From the NCBI GenBank assembly GCA_900541865.1, contig UQLO01000009.1, positions 10,838 through 74,837 on the forward strand: DNA of 64,000 nt, written 5' to 3'. Made by a program: the position numbers and the translations under genes. Source of the stretch: an uncultured Porphyromonadaceae bacterium (GTDB taxonomy: Bacteria > Bacteroidota > Bacteroidia > Bacteroidales > Muribaculaceae). Below are positions 34,573 to 43,655 of the stretch, one piece after another. Under the pieces are notes generated by a model, which worked only from the letters and a program-made list of their open reading frames with translations, had not been told where the DNA came from and made no database searches. Numbering within the stretch: the stretch's first letter is position 1; each line of letters begins with the position of its first letter.

Positions 34573-36981
34573 TCACTCCATGACCCAACTGGCTCGTAGT
34601 GTCACTTTATACGGAACGTCGACTTCGACTTGGCCCAAAAAAATCGCCTGGTATTCGTAATCAGGCTCTTCCCTCTGTCCAATATCCCGTATTTCCCAGA
34701 TATTGTACTTTAGCCGCGCCCGGTAGCTTCTCTCGATAATGTCGCCATATTTGGTCGGAGTTGGAAGGTCTGCGTCGCCGACCCAACTTGTCAACCGCAC
34801 CGGAGCCTCCCCCTCGACCGGTACGGCGCTATCTGTATCCACAAAATAGTAGTCGCCTTCAACGCCATGCGGCTCGTAGCCCGTATCGCTGACGTATAGA
34901 TTTTTGGCGGCTGTCTTGTTTTCTTCCTTAAAGAGCAAATCGGTGCCAAATTCGTCCTCGATGGTGCTCCACTCCAGACGTCGGTTAGCGGACGAAAAGT
35001 TAGGGATCCCCTGTTCGTGCGCAATGTCGTATTTGCCTTGTGTCGTTATGGTGCGCAACGTTAGGGTTATCGGAACAGTGTTCCCGGTAGGGAGCGCATA
35101 ATCAAGTTTGTCGATAAGGCATCGCGCACCAAACACCTGCTCCGGGCGCAGCATATCAACGCCCCGAAGAAACACTTTGTGGAGGTACGCGCCGACTTCG
35201 ATCGTGCGGTTGCCATGCCGCAGAATCTCGTCGTAATCTTTCCAATATTGAGCAAACAGCCCGTCCTTAAACTGGAATAGAAGCGACGTCGCCGGGTGGC
35301 CCCCGCCTCTCAGAGTTACAGGGAGTCCGTCCTCACCTTCCGGCGTATTCCGCCCGATTGTCTCCCCATTCAACTCGTAGGCGAACATAAATGCCAGCGG
35401 AGTTTCGACGATGTCTTCATCGGAGCCTTTGATAAAAGTGTGATAATGCCTGGCCCCAGTCAGATACATCGGAGCCATACCGGAGAACATATGTCCGGAT
35501 CCGGAATTGTTAACTACGCGGCCAACCGGGACACATTCGTCCTCGCTTGCGAGTTCCATTGGCTCCAGTCCTTCTGACTGTGGATCCCACACAAAAAAAC
35601 TGCTGCTGCTCTCTTTGACAGCCCCGTTTATACTGTCAAGTTTGTACCATTGCCCGGTGACAAACTCTCTGGCAAGATGGGACTCATCGGCCGAGCTTGC
35701 GCGGTTGTCTTTGGCTGCAGCCCTTGCAGACGCATATTCCGGGCCATCGTCATCTCGGTCGGAGTCGCGGTCGGGGTACTCGTATCCTGGATCATAGTCT
35801 TCTTGCCAGTAATCATCGCGTACCGGACCGTCCCAATCTTTCGACTCGCTCAATAATCGCCACTGACTTACATGCTGACCCAGCCGGATAGTACTCAAAT
35901 CTAAACCATTTATGTAGTCTTCAAATCGTGCGGTTGCCGGTTCGGCGCCCTCAAGCGTCGTCTTCGCGGAAAGTTTTATGTACTGCCCGGTGTTGTAAGT
36001 AATGATCGGAGATGACTGGAACTCGGTGAACAACCTACCCGATCGTTTTTTGAGAACATCCCTGAGCAATTCAAGCCTTGCAAGCCCTTCGTCGAAATCC
36101 ACAGAATACACAAGCCCGAATCGCACCCAGAGCGCATGCAGAAACTCCTCCACAGTGCAATCGGGCATAAGGTCCGCGTATCGGAGCAAACCGGTACAAG
36201 TTGAGTCGGCCACATTATTGAGCACCACCAGTCTCGCGAGTTCGTCATTTTCGGCGGGATCAAAAGGGTTGGAAGTGATTGTCACCCCCAAATCTTCAAA
36301 TATCAAAGCGAGTGCCTTCCATACTCGTATGAACGGGCTGAGGCCGTAGCCCTCCGGGATGGTCACGGTGGTGATGGCCCCGTCGATGATGCGCTTTACC
36401 TTGGTTGGCTGCCGGAATTGACCGGCTGCATTCATCGGCACATTGAGCATCTCCCAATATGTTGTTTCAACTCCGTCAACCTCGGTCGACTGATTGTTGA
36501 GTACTATCGGAAACACGGCCAGCGGCTCTTGAGGCGTCCCCTGCGTATAGAGGTGCGTCATATAGGCCTGGAGAGCTTCCGGCCCGGAGGGTTCGTCGTA
36601 GCCAATGTCGGCGGCGTCTATAATCGGTAGCGTTGAGATATCGCGCAGCTTGCGCGAACTCCATTTGGCGTAAGCCTGTGAGTTGTCGAGACCGATATTA
36701 AAGGTTATCCCCTCCCGTTTTCCGGCATTGGTCACATTGACCAACCCCTTGCGGATATAACCTCCGTCCTCGATGGTAGCCCGGATGCTCGGTCGATTCG
36801 GACTCAATCCGCTGTCCAATCGGGTCGAATGCCTGAATACGGCATTGTTACGAGTTGTGGCCGGAACAGTGGCCGGAATGGTTTGACTGCCCAAATCATT
36901 GTATATTGGGCTTGTCTCTTGTACTTCGATGCCAAAGTTGGCTGGTAAATCCAACTCTTTGTTGTCTATCCTGACCTTCAT
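34573..36981 (-). CDS. Large phage tail protein (probable tail tip / hub)
   Basis: An 802-residue protein with start MKVRIDNKELDLPANFGIEV, one base after the tape measure stop codon, so translation is coupled. No transmembrane segments. The N-terminal 120 residues (LDLPANFGIEVQETSPIYND, then a run of beta strands) resemble the beginning of tail-tip proteins found behind tape measure genes in Bacteroidetes phages. An acidic, low-complexity stretch (DRDSDRDDDGPEY) lies near residue 400. The position directly behind the tape measure gene argues for a distal tail or baseplate hub role. Domain assignment is by position, not by motif. Confidence 0.6.
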   Translation of the reverse strand: MKVRIDNKELDLPANFGIEVQETSPIYNDLGSQTIPATVPATTRNNAVFRHSTRLDSGLSPNRPSIRATIEDGGYIRKGLVNVTNAGKREGITFNIGLDNSQAYAKWSSRKLRDISTLPIIDAADIGYDEPSGPEALQAYMTHLYTQGTPQEPLAVFPIVLNNQSTEVDGVETTYWEMLNVPMNAAGQFRQPTKVKRIIDGAITTVTIPEGYGLSPFIRVWKALALIFEDLGVTITSNPFDPAENDELARLVVLNNVADSTCTGLLRYADLMPDCTVEEFLHALWVRFGLVYSVDFDEGLARLELLRDVLKKRSGRLFTEFQSSPIITYNTGQYIKLSAKTTLEGAEPATARFEDYINGLDLSTIRLGQHVSQWRLLSESKDWDGPVRDDYWQEDYDPGYEYPDRDSDRDDDGPEYASARAAAKDNRASSADESHLAREFVTGQWYKLDSINGAVKESSSSFFVWDPQSEGLEPMELASEDECVPVGRVVNNSGSGHMFSGMAPMYLTGARHYHTFIKGSDEDIVETPLAFMFAYELNGETIGRNTPEGEDGLPVTLRGGGHPATSLLFQFKDGLFAQYWKDYDEILRHGNRTIEVGAYLHKVFLRGVDMLRPEQVFGARCLIDKLDYALPTGNTVPITLTLRTITTQGKYDIAHEQGIPNFSSANRRLEWSTIEDEFGTDLLFKEENKTAAKNLYVSDTGYEPHGVEGDYYFVDTDSAVPVEGEAPVRLTSWVGDADLPTPTKYGDIIERSYRARLKYNIWEIRDIGQREEPDYEYQAIFLGQVEVDVPYKVTLRASWVME

Positions 36982-36982
36982 T

Positions 36983-39900
36983 TTAATGTTTTTTGCGGGT
37001 GAAAGGCTGCTGTGCGGCAGCCAGGGTTTTGCGGGCGTTATCGATATCCGACAACACGACGTATGATCTGGAGTTTACGAGGTCTTTCGCGGCGGTTTGC
37101 AGCCCTTTGATTGCCTTGTGCAGCTCTGTGTAAAACGGTTGTGCGGCCATAGGCGTAACATGTCCACCCTCGGCATATGCCGGCAGATGGGCGGCGGAAG
37201 CGGCAACGGCGCCTCGCCCTTGCTGGCAGCGAATGGCCTCAATTGTGCCGACGGCGTCCACAACGCGTGGGTTGGACATTATCGGCATAGGTACAACGTA
37301 CTCTCCTCGGTGTACCACTCCGGCCACTTCGTAGCGTCCGCCTGGACCGGTGTAACCGCCCTCGGCATAGCCTGTGAGGCTCCGGGTTGCGGATGCCGTA
37401 GTCGTGGAGGATCCGGAAGTGTTGGAAGGCGACATATTCTTGATCTTGTCGCGCTCCGCCTTGGCTGTGGCAACTTGAGCGGCGCCGGTCGCTGTGAGCA
37501 TCGCAGCAGCTACGGCGCCGGCAATCGGGCCCAACTGCTTGAATGCGGTCATGATGGCGACAGCGGTGTTGGCCACAATCTCCGATATGCGGATGGCCAT
37601 ATCGACGTCGGCATACTTTTTCTGAATCTCCAGCTTTCGATTCTCCTTCTGCTCTTCGAGCACGGCGGTCTCCTCTCCGTTGTTTTTGGCTTGCTGGATG
37701 AGGATATCGTACTTGGCGTCGCTCCGGGCAATTTCTGCGTCCTGCATCTCGCTGAAAAGATTTCCGGCAAGCTTGCTATAATAGTCGTAGTACTTGCGTA
37801 CATTGCTCACCTGAAGCTCCAACCGTTTCCGCTGATACCCTTTCTCGTCGATGAGGCCCTGGCTGTGCATCAGTCGGAGCTGATTAAGCTCACGGTCATA
37901 CTCAGACTCCCAACTTAGCCCCATCTGCTCCTGCATCTTATAGATCTTCTCAAGATGCTCATAGTTGAGCACCTGCATTCGGCGGAGCTTTTCCTCTTCC
38001 AGAGTGGATGTTTCCATCCCTCGCTCGGCGGCCACTTGGATCATCCGGTCGTATGCTTGTCCTACGGCCTCCACCTGGCGTTGATAGGCATCCTCGATGG
38101 CTTCGGCTGAATTGGCATTTATTGTCATTTCGCGGTATCGCTCTGCAAAGTCGGCAGCATTGGTGAGCAGTTTGTTGTTCAGGGCTGAGATCTCGCCCGC
38201 CAACTTCTCCAGCAGGCTTCGTCGTTCATCGGCCGAATAGTTATCGGATATCCGTACCTGCTCGTAATAGTCGCGCATCTCGTCCAACTGGCGCCCGTAG
38301 TAATCGCGGTCCAAATTCAGTCGATAGATAGCTGCCGCCTCTTCGGCTACAGTGCGGTTTTTTACAGCTTGCTCGAGCACGTTGGTTTGTGCCTGATAGG
38401 ATTCTCGGAGAACAGTCAGCACCTGTTCGTGAGTTTCTTTCTCTTTCGTCACCATAGCCCCGGCAATTGCTGTACGGGCCGCTTGGTTCGTTACCTCTAA
38501 GTTGTTGAGTTCAGCCGTAATCTTGTCGAGTGTTTTGGTATGGGTGGAATCGACTGTGGCCCGAAATTCCTCAAGTGCAGATGCGAGTTCGGAATTATAG
38601 CGGAGCAATTCGCGGTTCTTGGCAATGGTTTTATCTGCCTCCGACAGGTTCTGCCGGTTGATCTCGAGCAGACGCCGCTGATGCGCATCGTCGACGGAGG
38701 CTGTGGCTTGACCTAAATCCTCTGTCCCATATTGGCCTCTCTTGGCTGACCCGGAATTGAGCAAATCCCGCGTTTCCTCGCGTAAAGCCCGGATGCGGAC
38801 TTGGATTTGCTCCAGCTCTTCGTCGGTCTCGGGGTCGGCCTTGCGGAGTTGCTTAAGCTCTGCATTGATTTCTCGGAGCCTTGCCACGGCAGCGCTCGCC
38901 GATGTGTCAACGGTGGTGATAGTGTTGGTCGCGGACGTCCGGAGCAGTTCCTCGATGTTTATTCCCGCCGCCTCCATATTGAGTTGGAGGTCGGCCAGAT
39001 CTGCGCGGGCCTCATGCATGGCGGCGTCCCATTGATTGTAGGCGCTGACCGCGGCCCTCTCCGCATCTGTCAGGCTGTCGTCGCCGCCAGCCCAGGCGTT
39101 GTAGACTTCGACCCAGGCTCGATTGCGCGAATCTGCCTCCGACAGCGTTTCTCCTGAGCTTCTCCGGAGCCTTTCGGCGCGGCGGTCCAAAAATGCATCC
39201 ATACTGCGGATGGCGGCGTTACGCTCATCGATGGCTTTCTGCTCGTCGCGGATATACTGTTCATAATTATCCTTATAATAAGCTACGCGGGCGTTGCGCT
39301 CCATGGCGGATATGTGTGCCTCCAAGGCGGCGGTAGCACCGCGCAGGGCGCCGGTCTCGGCATCGATGTGGCCGTTGTATTCCGGGCATATGCGGTTAAG
39401 TTCCTCGACGGCCCGGATGCGTCGTTCGCGCTCAAGGTTGTCGTTCTGGGCCACAGCCAACAGCTCATTTATTCGGTTGCGCTCGACTGCCATGTTTTGA
39501 TTCATTTCGTCAAGACTCTCGGCCGCTTTGCGGCGTCGGTCGGCGCCCAGCCGCTCCGCTTCGCTCAGGCGTTCGACGCTTTCGGCGGCTTCGTCTGTGG
39601 CGTCTGAATAAGCTATTACTGCGCTCAGAAGCATAGCCAACAGTCCGACAACGAGCATAATCGGGTTGGCCAGTAAAGCCGCGTTGAATGAACGTTGGGC
39701 AATCGCCGCTTGAACATTTGCAGCCGCGCTTGCCACATATGCCGCCGCTTGTTTGTATAACCCCGCAATCATGCCCGGAATTGCCTTGATGGTAGACACC
39801 AAGCTCATAAAGAACTTTCTGGATGCTGCCGAAGCCGCTATGGCTGCAACCTTGAAGTAGACCAGCCCTGTCACAAGGGCGTTGAGAGTAACTCGCCCCG

Positions 39901-41458
39901 CTTTGGTCTGAGTGAACAGAGCCGAGAACCAACCAACCATTTTGCCGAGGCCGGCAACAAGGCCTCCCACAGCCTTTCCGACCGTAGCCAGAACCGTCCC
40001 AAAAGGCGTCAACGCATCAATAATCGAGCCTAACCATTGCACGGATTCTGTCAGCCCAACAAAGATTGCCTTAAAAGCCTCCCTCAGGTCAAAGAACTTA
40101 AGCATCAGGCCTTCCAGCGCACTTTCGAATCCCTTCCAGGCGCTTGTCGCATTGTCGGCCATAGTGGCGCCCATAGTGCGGAAATCCGCTGTGCATCCGG
40201 TTATGGCGTCGCGGAGAGGGACAAGGTCGCCCGCACTGTTTAGAAATGTCGAGAAAGCGGCCACAGAGCGTTTGTCGGTCAGCTCAAGCGCCTGAGCCAG
40301 GTCGACCCCTTCCTGCTGGAGCGTGTGCAAACCGGCAACAAGCTCGTCGAGGTTAGTCACCGGGCGCCCTAAGGCTTTGGCCAGGTCTCCGTTGGCGTCC
40401 GCCAGATTGAGCAGGATGTTGCGGGTTGCGGTCGCGGCCGTACTTGCGTCGAAACCGGCATTGGCCAATATGCCCAGGAGCGCCGTTGTATCTTCAACCG
40501 AAAACCCAAATGCATTGGCAACCGGTCCGATTGCGGCCATCGAGGACTGAAGTCGGCCAAAGTCAAGAGCGCTGCGGGTGGTGGCTACGGCGAAAGTGGC
40601 CATCAGAGCCTCCGAGTCGGCCGCGTCCTTGTTGAACATTCGCAGTGTCGCACCGGCGAAGGCGGCGGCACTGCTCAAGTCGGTATCGACGGCCTTGGCG
40701 AACTTCAGGGTTGCCGGGGTCATTCGCTCGATTATCTCCTGAGAGAAACCCAGCTTTGCAAGCTCCGTCTGCAGTCCGGTAACCTCCGAAGCCGTCGCCG
40801 TAGTGGTCCGGCCCAGCAACTTAGCTTGCTCGGTGAGAGCCGTGACGCCATCGATATCTGTGCCCAATATGGCCGCGAGCTTAGAGTTTGCCCGCTCGAA
40901 GTCCATAATGGTTGTGGCGGCCTGTTTGAACGTCCCAACAATTTTGGCCAGAATCATATTCCCCAGCGCCATGAACGCACCTTTCACGATAGTCGTTATG
41001 GGCAAAAGCTCCGAAAGCCTTTGACCAAAACTCTTAGGACGTTCTTCCGCTTTCTTGAGCGCCTTTTCAACCTCATTGATGCTTAAGCTCAAATCCCTGT
41101 ACTTGCCGGGCTCCAGCGCCGCTGAAGTGTTTGCGAACTGACGTTTGAGATCCTTCAGCTCTCTTCGTAGGTCGGCAGCCGATTTGACCGAAGAGTCTAT
41201 CGTCCTGCGATTCTTCTCAATGTCACGGTCGTTTTTGCGTATCTGCTCCGTATTGGCCGCAATTTGGGCGTTGATGGCTTTGATTTCCTTGGAGTAGTCG
41301 CCCTCGGTCGCGGCCAAACGAGATATTTCCTTCCGGTGCTGCTGATTCTGTTGTCTGAGCTCCTTGGTTTGCTGAGTCAGCTTATGAATTTCCTCCTGAG
41401 CCTTTGTGGCCTTGAGGTTTAGATTGAGCGTTATGTCGTCGTTTCTGAGTTTTGCCAT
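36983..41458 (-). CDS. Phage tail tape measure protein
   Basis: A 1491-residue protein, the longest gene of the prophage, as expected of a tape measure. Residues 1-140 are coiled coil (KAQEEIHKLTQQTKELRQQN). Residues 200-450 match the TP901-type tail tape domain (FERANSKLAAILG, LQTELAKLGFSQEI, AGATLRMF, FATALGILANAGF-like steps, and the NATSAWKGFESALEGLMLK segment). Hydrophobic helices follow (about 520-620, with LVVGLLAMLLSAVIAY), then long coiled coil up to residue 1200. A glycine-rich GYAEGGYTGPGGRYEVAG near the C-terminus is typical. It sets tail length. A strong promoter lies 23 bases before its ATG. Confidence 0.92.
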   Translation of the reverse strand: MAKLRNDDITLNLNLKATKAQEEIHKLTQQTKELRQQNQQHRKEISRLAATEGDYSKEIKAINAQIAANTEQIRKNDRDIEKNRRTIDSSVKSAADLRRELKDLKRQFANTSAALEPGKYRDLSLSINEVEKALKKAEERPKSFGQRLSELLPITTIVKGAFMALGNMILAKIVGTFKQAATTIMDFERANSKLAAILGTDIDGVTALTEQAKLLGRTTTATASEVTGLQTELAKLGFSQEIIERMTPATLKFAKAVDTDLSSAAAFAGATLRMFNKDAADSEALMATFAVATTRSALDFGRLQSSMAAIGPVANAFGFSVEDTTALLGILANAGFDASTAATATRNILLNLADANGDLAKALGRPVTNLDELVAGLHTLQQEGVDLAQALELTDKRSVAAFSTFLNSAGDLVPLRDAITGCTADFRTMGATMADNATSAWKGFESALEGLMLKFFDLREAFKAIFVGLTESVQWLGSIIDALTPFGTVLATVGKAVGGLVAGLGKMVGWFSALFTQTKAGRVTLNALVTGLVYFKVAAIAASAASRKFFMSLVSTIKAIPGMIAGLYKQAAAYVASAAANVQAAIAQRSFNAALLANPIMLVVGLLAMLLSAVIAYSDATDEAAESVERLSEAERLGADRRRKAAESLDEMNQNMAVERNRINELLAVAQNDNLERERRIRAVEELNRICPEYNGHIDAETGALRGATAALEAHISAMERNARVAYYKDNYEQYIRDEQKAIDERNAAIRSMDAFLDRRAERLRRSSGETLSEADSRNRAWVEVYNAWAGGDDSLTDAERAAVSAYNQWDAAMHEARADLADLQLNMEAAGINIEELLRTSATNTITTVDTSASAAVARLREINAELKQLRKADPETDEELEQIQVRIRALREETRDLLNSGSAKRGQYGTEDLGQATASVDDAHQRRLLEINRQNLSEADKTIAKNRELLRYNSELASALEEFRATVDSTHTKTLDKITAELNNLEVTNQAARTAIAGAMVTKEKETHEQVLTVLRESYQAQTNVLEQAVKNRTVAEEAAAIYRLNLDRDYYGRQLDEMRDYYEQVRISDNYSADERRSLLEKLAGEISALNNKLLTNAADFAERYREMTINANSAEAIEDAYQRQVEAVGQAYDRMIQVAAERGMETSTLEEEKLRRMQVLNYEHLEKIYKMQEQMGLSWESEYDRELNQLRLMHSQGLIDEKGYQRKRLELQVSNVRKYYDYYSKLAGNLFSEMQDAEIARSDAKYDILIQQAKNNGEETAVLEEQKENRKLEIQKKYADVDMAIRISEIVANTAVAIMTAFKQLGPIAGAVAAAMLTATGAAQVATAKAERDKIKNMSPSNTSGSSTTTASATRSLTGYAEGGYTGPGGRYEVAGVVHRGEYVVPMPIMSNPRVVDAVGTIEAIRCQQGRGAVAASAAHLPAYAEGGHVTPMAAQPFYTELHKAIKGLQTAAKDLVNSRSYVVLSDIDNARKTLAAAQQPFTRKKH

Positions 41459-41461
41459 TGC

Positions 41462-41491
41462 GGGTAAGTTTGCTTGGATGCAAAGTTACCC
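41462..41491 (-). promoter_or_regulatory. Tail operon promoter within an inverted repeat
   Basis: The minus strand reads TAACTTTG (41481-41488), the Bacteroidetes -7 box. It lies in an inverted repeat GGGTAAGTTTG (41462-41472) / CAAAGTTACCC (41481-41491), 10 of 11 bases matching. Such symmetry over a promoter suggests a repressor or activator site for the tail-fibre-DGR operon. Confidence 0.55.
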
Positions 41492-41519
41492 AGCCTGAAA
41501 TAACCGTTAAAAGACAAGG

Positions 41520-42209
41520 CTAACTGCAGCTTTGGCCGGAATCCCCTCCGTCAAGCCACTGATTGCCTATATTGAACCCGACTCCGAGCCAAAAGCCCTC
41601 TCGGGCGCTTTCCGCAAAAGACTTTTTCGTAGGGTCTTCGATAAATTCGTCGTCATCGTCATCCGTGTCGAATTCATCCTCATCGTCGGAATATGGGCCA
41701 TGCCACACATCGTAGAGACTCCAATCCGGAGCATCCGGGTCATAAAAAGAGTCGGCATCTTTGTTGTAGGGCGTGCCGTCGGAGTTTGTGAGTGTATACA
41801 TATCGGGGCGGGCAAGCGCCCTATCTACCAAATCTTTGTACCAGGCTTTGAATGGAGGCCAATCCTTGAGTCCGATTTTAGGGTACCGAGACATATAATA
41901 ATTGTAGGTCTTGATGAAATCCCTTATATCTTCCACACCTTGTTGGTATTGCATCCGATGCAACATTTTTGTTTTTATCTGATTCCCTACTCTTTCCCAA
42001 ACCTCTTCAGTAGGAGTAAAAAGACCGTTTCCCGCTTTATGCTGGCGCACAAATACATCTGCGGCAATCGAAACAATAGCGACTCCAATCCCGCACGCCA
42101 GCCCAAGCAAAAGGGATCCTTGGAGAGTCATATGGTCTGCACGGCTGAAGAAATACACCGATATGGCTGTCGCAAATATAAAAACGATAAAATGAGTCAA
42201 GGCCTTCAT
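41520..42209 (-). CDS. Membrane protein, probable phage moron
   Basis: A 229-residue protein. Two transmembrane segments are near the N-terminus (residues 5-22, THFIVFIFATAISVYFFS, and 33-52, LLLGLACGIGVAIVSIAADV). The cytoplasmic-looking remainder has a run of acids near residue 180 (DDEDEFDTDDDDDEF). It has its own promoter (42235) and stands behind a terminator (42290), between the connector genes and the tail operon. This is the layout of a moron, a gene expressed from the prophage, often for superinfection exclusion or host fitness. Not recognised by family. Confidence 0.6.
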   Translation of the reverse strand: MKALTHFIVFIFATAISVYFFSRADHMTLQGSLLLGLACGIGVAIVSIAADVFVRQHKAGNGLFTPTEEVWERVGNQIKTKMLHRMQYQQGVEDIRDFIKTYNYYMSRYPKIGLKDWPPFKAWYKDLVDRALARPDMYTLTNSDGTPYNKDADSFYDPDAPDWSLYDVWHGPYSDDEDEFDTDDDDDEFIEDPTKKSFAESAREGFWLGVGFNIGNQWLDGGDSGQSCS

Positions 42210-42234
42210 AAAAAACTCCGCTTTGATTGTTTCG

Positions 42235-42266
42235 CAAAGTTAAAGTAAATAACATTAATCCGCAAA
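42235..42266 (-). promoter_or_regulatory. Promoter of the moron-like membrane protein gene
   Basis: The minus strand has TAACTTTG (42235-42242) and TTTG (42263-42266) exactly 20 bases apart, 26 bases before the ATG of the 229-residue protein. Confidence 0.7.
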
Positions 42267-42289
42267 CGGACGAAGATGTTGTACAGCAC

Positions 42290-42320
42290 AAAAAAGCCCC
42301 GACGTGATTACCGTCGAGGC
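42290..42320 (-). terminator. Terminator after the head-connector genes
   Basis: On the minus strand GCCTCGACG pairs with CGTCGGGGC (one U-G) around a seven-base loop, followed by six T. It lies about 80 bases downstream of the stop at 42401. The 42321-42400 remainder shows nothing else. Confidence 0.8.
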
Positions 42321-42400
42321 ATGCAACAAGCGGGCGGAAGCCCTTAAAATGGTTTCGGTAGCAAAGCGGGATTGACCAGTACAGTTTACTATGCGGACAA

Positions 42401-42787
42401 TTAATTGTAACTCCGCTCTATTTGCTCTTTAATAGTTTTAAGCACCCTGTCGGAGTATCCGTATTCGATTTCGGGAATAGCATCCCTGTATATATGGGGC
42501 CAAATAATTCGGTTGTAGATTCTATAATTGCCGCTGCGCTTCATATCCAGAAAGCGTATATAAAGTGGGTAACTGGCAGCGAGATAAACCCCAAGAGAGC
42601 CTTTCTCCACCTCGAAATCCGCCCTTTGGAGTGCGTTCAACAAAAGTCCCGTTCTTTTTTTCTCGGTGGACTTGCGGCTATAGATGCGTTTTTGCGCCAC
42701 TTCAGCTTGTTTGGAATAAACCTTCCGGAATCCCTGCACAAGCACTTCTCGAATAAAATCCAATTGGAGTCGTTCGGTTTCTGCCAT
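42401..42787 (-). CDS. Phage structural protein of unknown function (tail completion candidate)
   Basis: A 128-residue basic protein starting MAETERLQLDFIREVLVQGF. A longer start would overlap the preceding gene. It is helical at the N-terminus (KQAEVAQKRIYSRKSTEKKRTG) and beta-rich at the C-terminus (YRIYNRIIWPHIYRDAIPEIEYG). Size, charge and place behind the connector genes suggest a head-tail joining or virion morphogenesis protein of the gp10 or GPS type, by position only. A terminator follows. Confidence 0.5.
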   Translation of the reverse strand: MAETERLQLDFIREVLVQGFRKVYSKQAEVAQKRIYSRKSTEKKRTGLLLNALQRADFEVEKGSLGVYLAASYPLYIRFLDMKRSGNYRIYNRIIWPHIYRDAIPEIEYGYSDRVLKTIKEQIERSYN

Positions 42788-42789
42788 GG

Positions 42790-43221
42790 TTACTCGCTTA
42801 TGACGGTGAATCCAATTGCCCAACCGGCCCAATTACCGAAGTTCTCGGTCTCAGGCATTGTCGATATTGTATCGTGCTGGAGTCGGAGGCCGGCACACGG
42901 GGTGTCGGCGTCCTCGATAATCATCGCCTTCACATACTCGGCGACCGGCTGCACTTCCTCCAAAACCTCCAGACTACTCCGGCGAGAATATTTCTGAAGC
43001 ACGAACAACACAATCTGATTGACCTCAACGAATGCATCGGGGCGCCCGCTGCCGTCAGCAGTCGGAGGAAGGTAAAACAGAGCCGGGGTCTGGCTCTCTG
43101 CTATTGCCCGGATGCGGTCGGCGAGATTCGCCTCGACCGACAGTCCCATAACGGTTTTTATCTCCGGGATGCGGGCTGCAATCGCTTCGCACCATTGGCG
43201 GATGTCTTTCAGCTTGACCAT
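42790..43221 (-). CDS. Conserved phage protein behind lysozyme
   Basis: A 143-residue protein. The start MVKLKDIRQWCEAIAARIPEIK overlaps the lysozyme stop codon by 13 bases; longer in-frame extensions are antisense to nothing but read through the lysozyme gene in another frame and are rejected. It is mixed alpha/beta, with FVEVNQIVLFVLQKYSRRSSLEVLEEVQPVAEYVKAMI in the middle. Its place between lysozyme and the 128-residue protein suggests a head-tail connector or tail terminator, but no motif proves it. Confidence 0.55.
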   Translation of the reverse strand: MVKLKDIRQWCEAIAARIPEIKTVMGLSVEANLADRIRAIAESQTPALFYLPPTADGSGRPDAFVEVNQIVLFVLQKYSRRSSLEVLEEVQPVAEYVKAMIIEDADTPCAGLRLQHDTISTMPETENFGNWAGWAIGFTVISE

Positions 43222-43655
43222 TTCCCAAAATATATGTTGGCCTCTTCCTGCCGACGTCTGGTCAGGCCCGGAAGCTCGCGGCCGTTGGACTTGTTCCAGC
43301 GCTTGAACTCGTTCGCTATGGCCGGGTCTGCAGCGTTGGCTTTTATTTTTTTTAGTAGCGTCGACGCCTGGAAGTTGCCCATTCCTATATTGAAGGCCAA
43401 GCTCACACAAGCATCGAACTGGTCGTTGTTCAGCCGGGTCGAACCCAGTGCGGATTCGACCATGATGGCAAACTTTTCGATGTCGGCGCTGAAGATAGCC
43501 GCGGCTTCGGCCGGCGTGACTGTGCGTCCGTCGTAGACGTCCGGGCCGGTGTGGCCGTAGCCTATGGTCAGTACTCCGGCCGGGCAGAGGTATGCCGTAT
43601 ATCGGCAACCTTCCCACAGCATGATCTTCGCCTTGATTCGTTCGGACGGGTTCAT
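43209..43655 (-). CDS. Phage lysozyme, GH24 endolysin
   Basis: A 148-residue muramidase. The ATG at 43655 overlaps the previous stop codon (ATGA). The T4-lysozyme-like signature is present: IMLWEGCRYTAYLCPAGVLTIGYGHTGPDV, with the catalytic Glu in WEG and the GYGHT block. Later come FDACVSLAFNIGMGNFQASTLL and LTRRRQEEANIYFGK. There is no signal peptide or SAR segment, so a holin is needed for release. Unusually it lies among connector genes, not with the membrane/spanin cluster at 47652-49796. Confidence 0.9.
   Translation of the reverse strand: MNPSERIKAKIMLWEGCRYTAYLCPAGVLTIGYGHTGPDVYDGRTVTPAEAAAIFSADIEKFAIMVESALGSTRLNNDQFDACVSLAFNIGMGNFQASTLLKKIKANAADPAIANEFKRWNKSNGRELPGLTRRRQEEANIYFGKWSS

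Noticed and set aside
42790..43617. N-terminal extension (132 residues) of the 143-residue protein
   Set aside because: The extension is the lysozyme gene read in another frame; the ATG at 43221 gives a normal phage protein.
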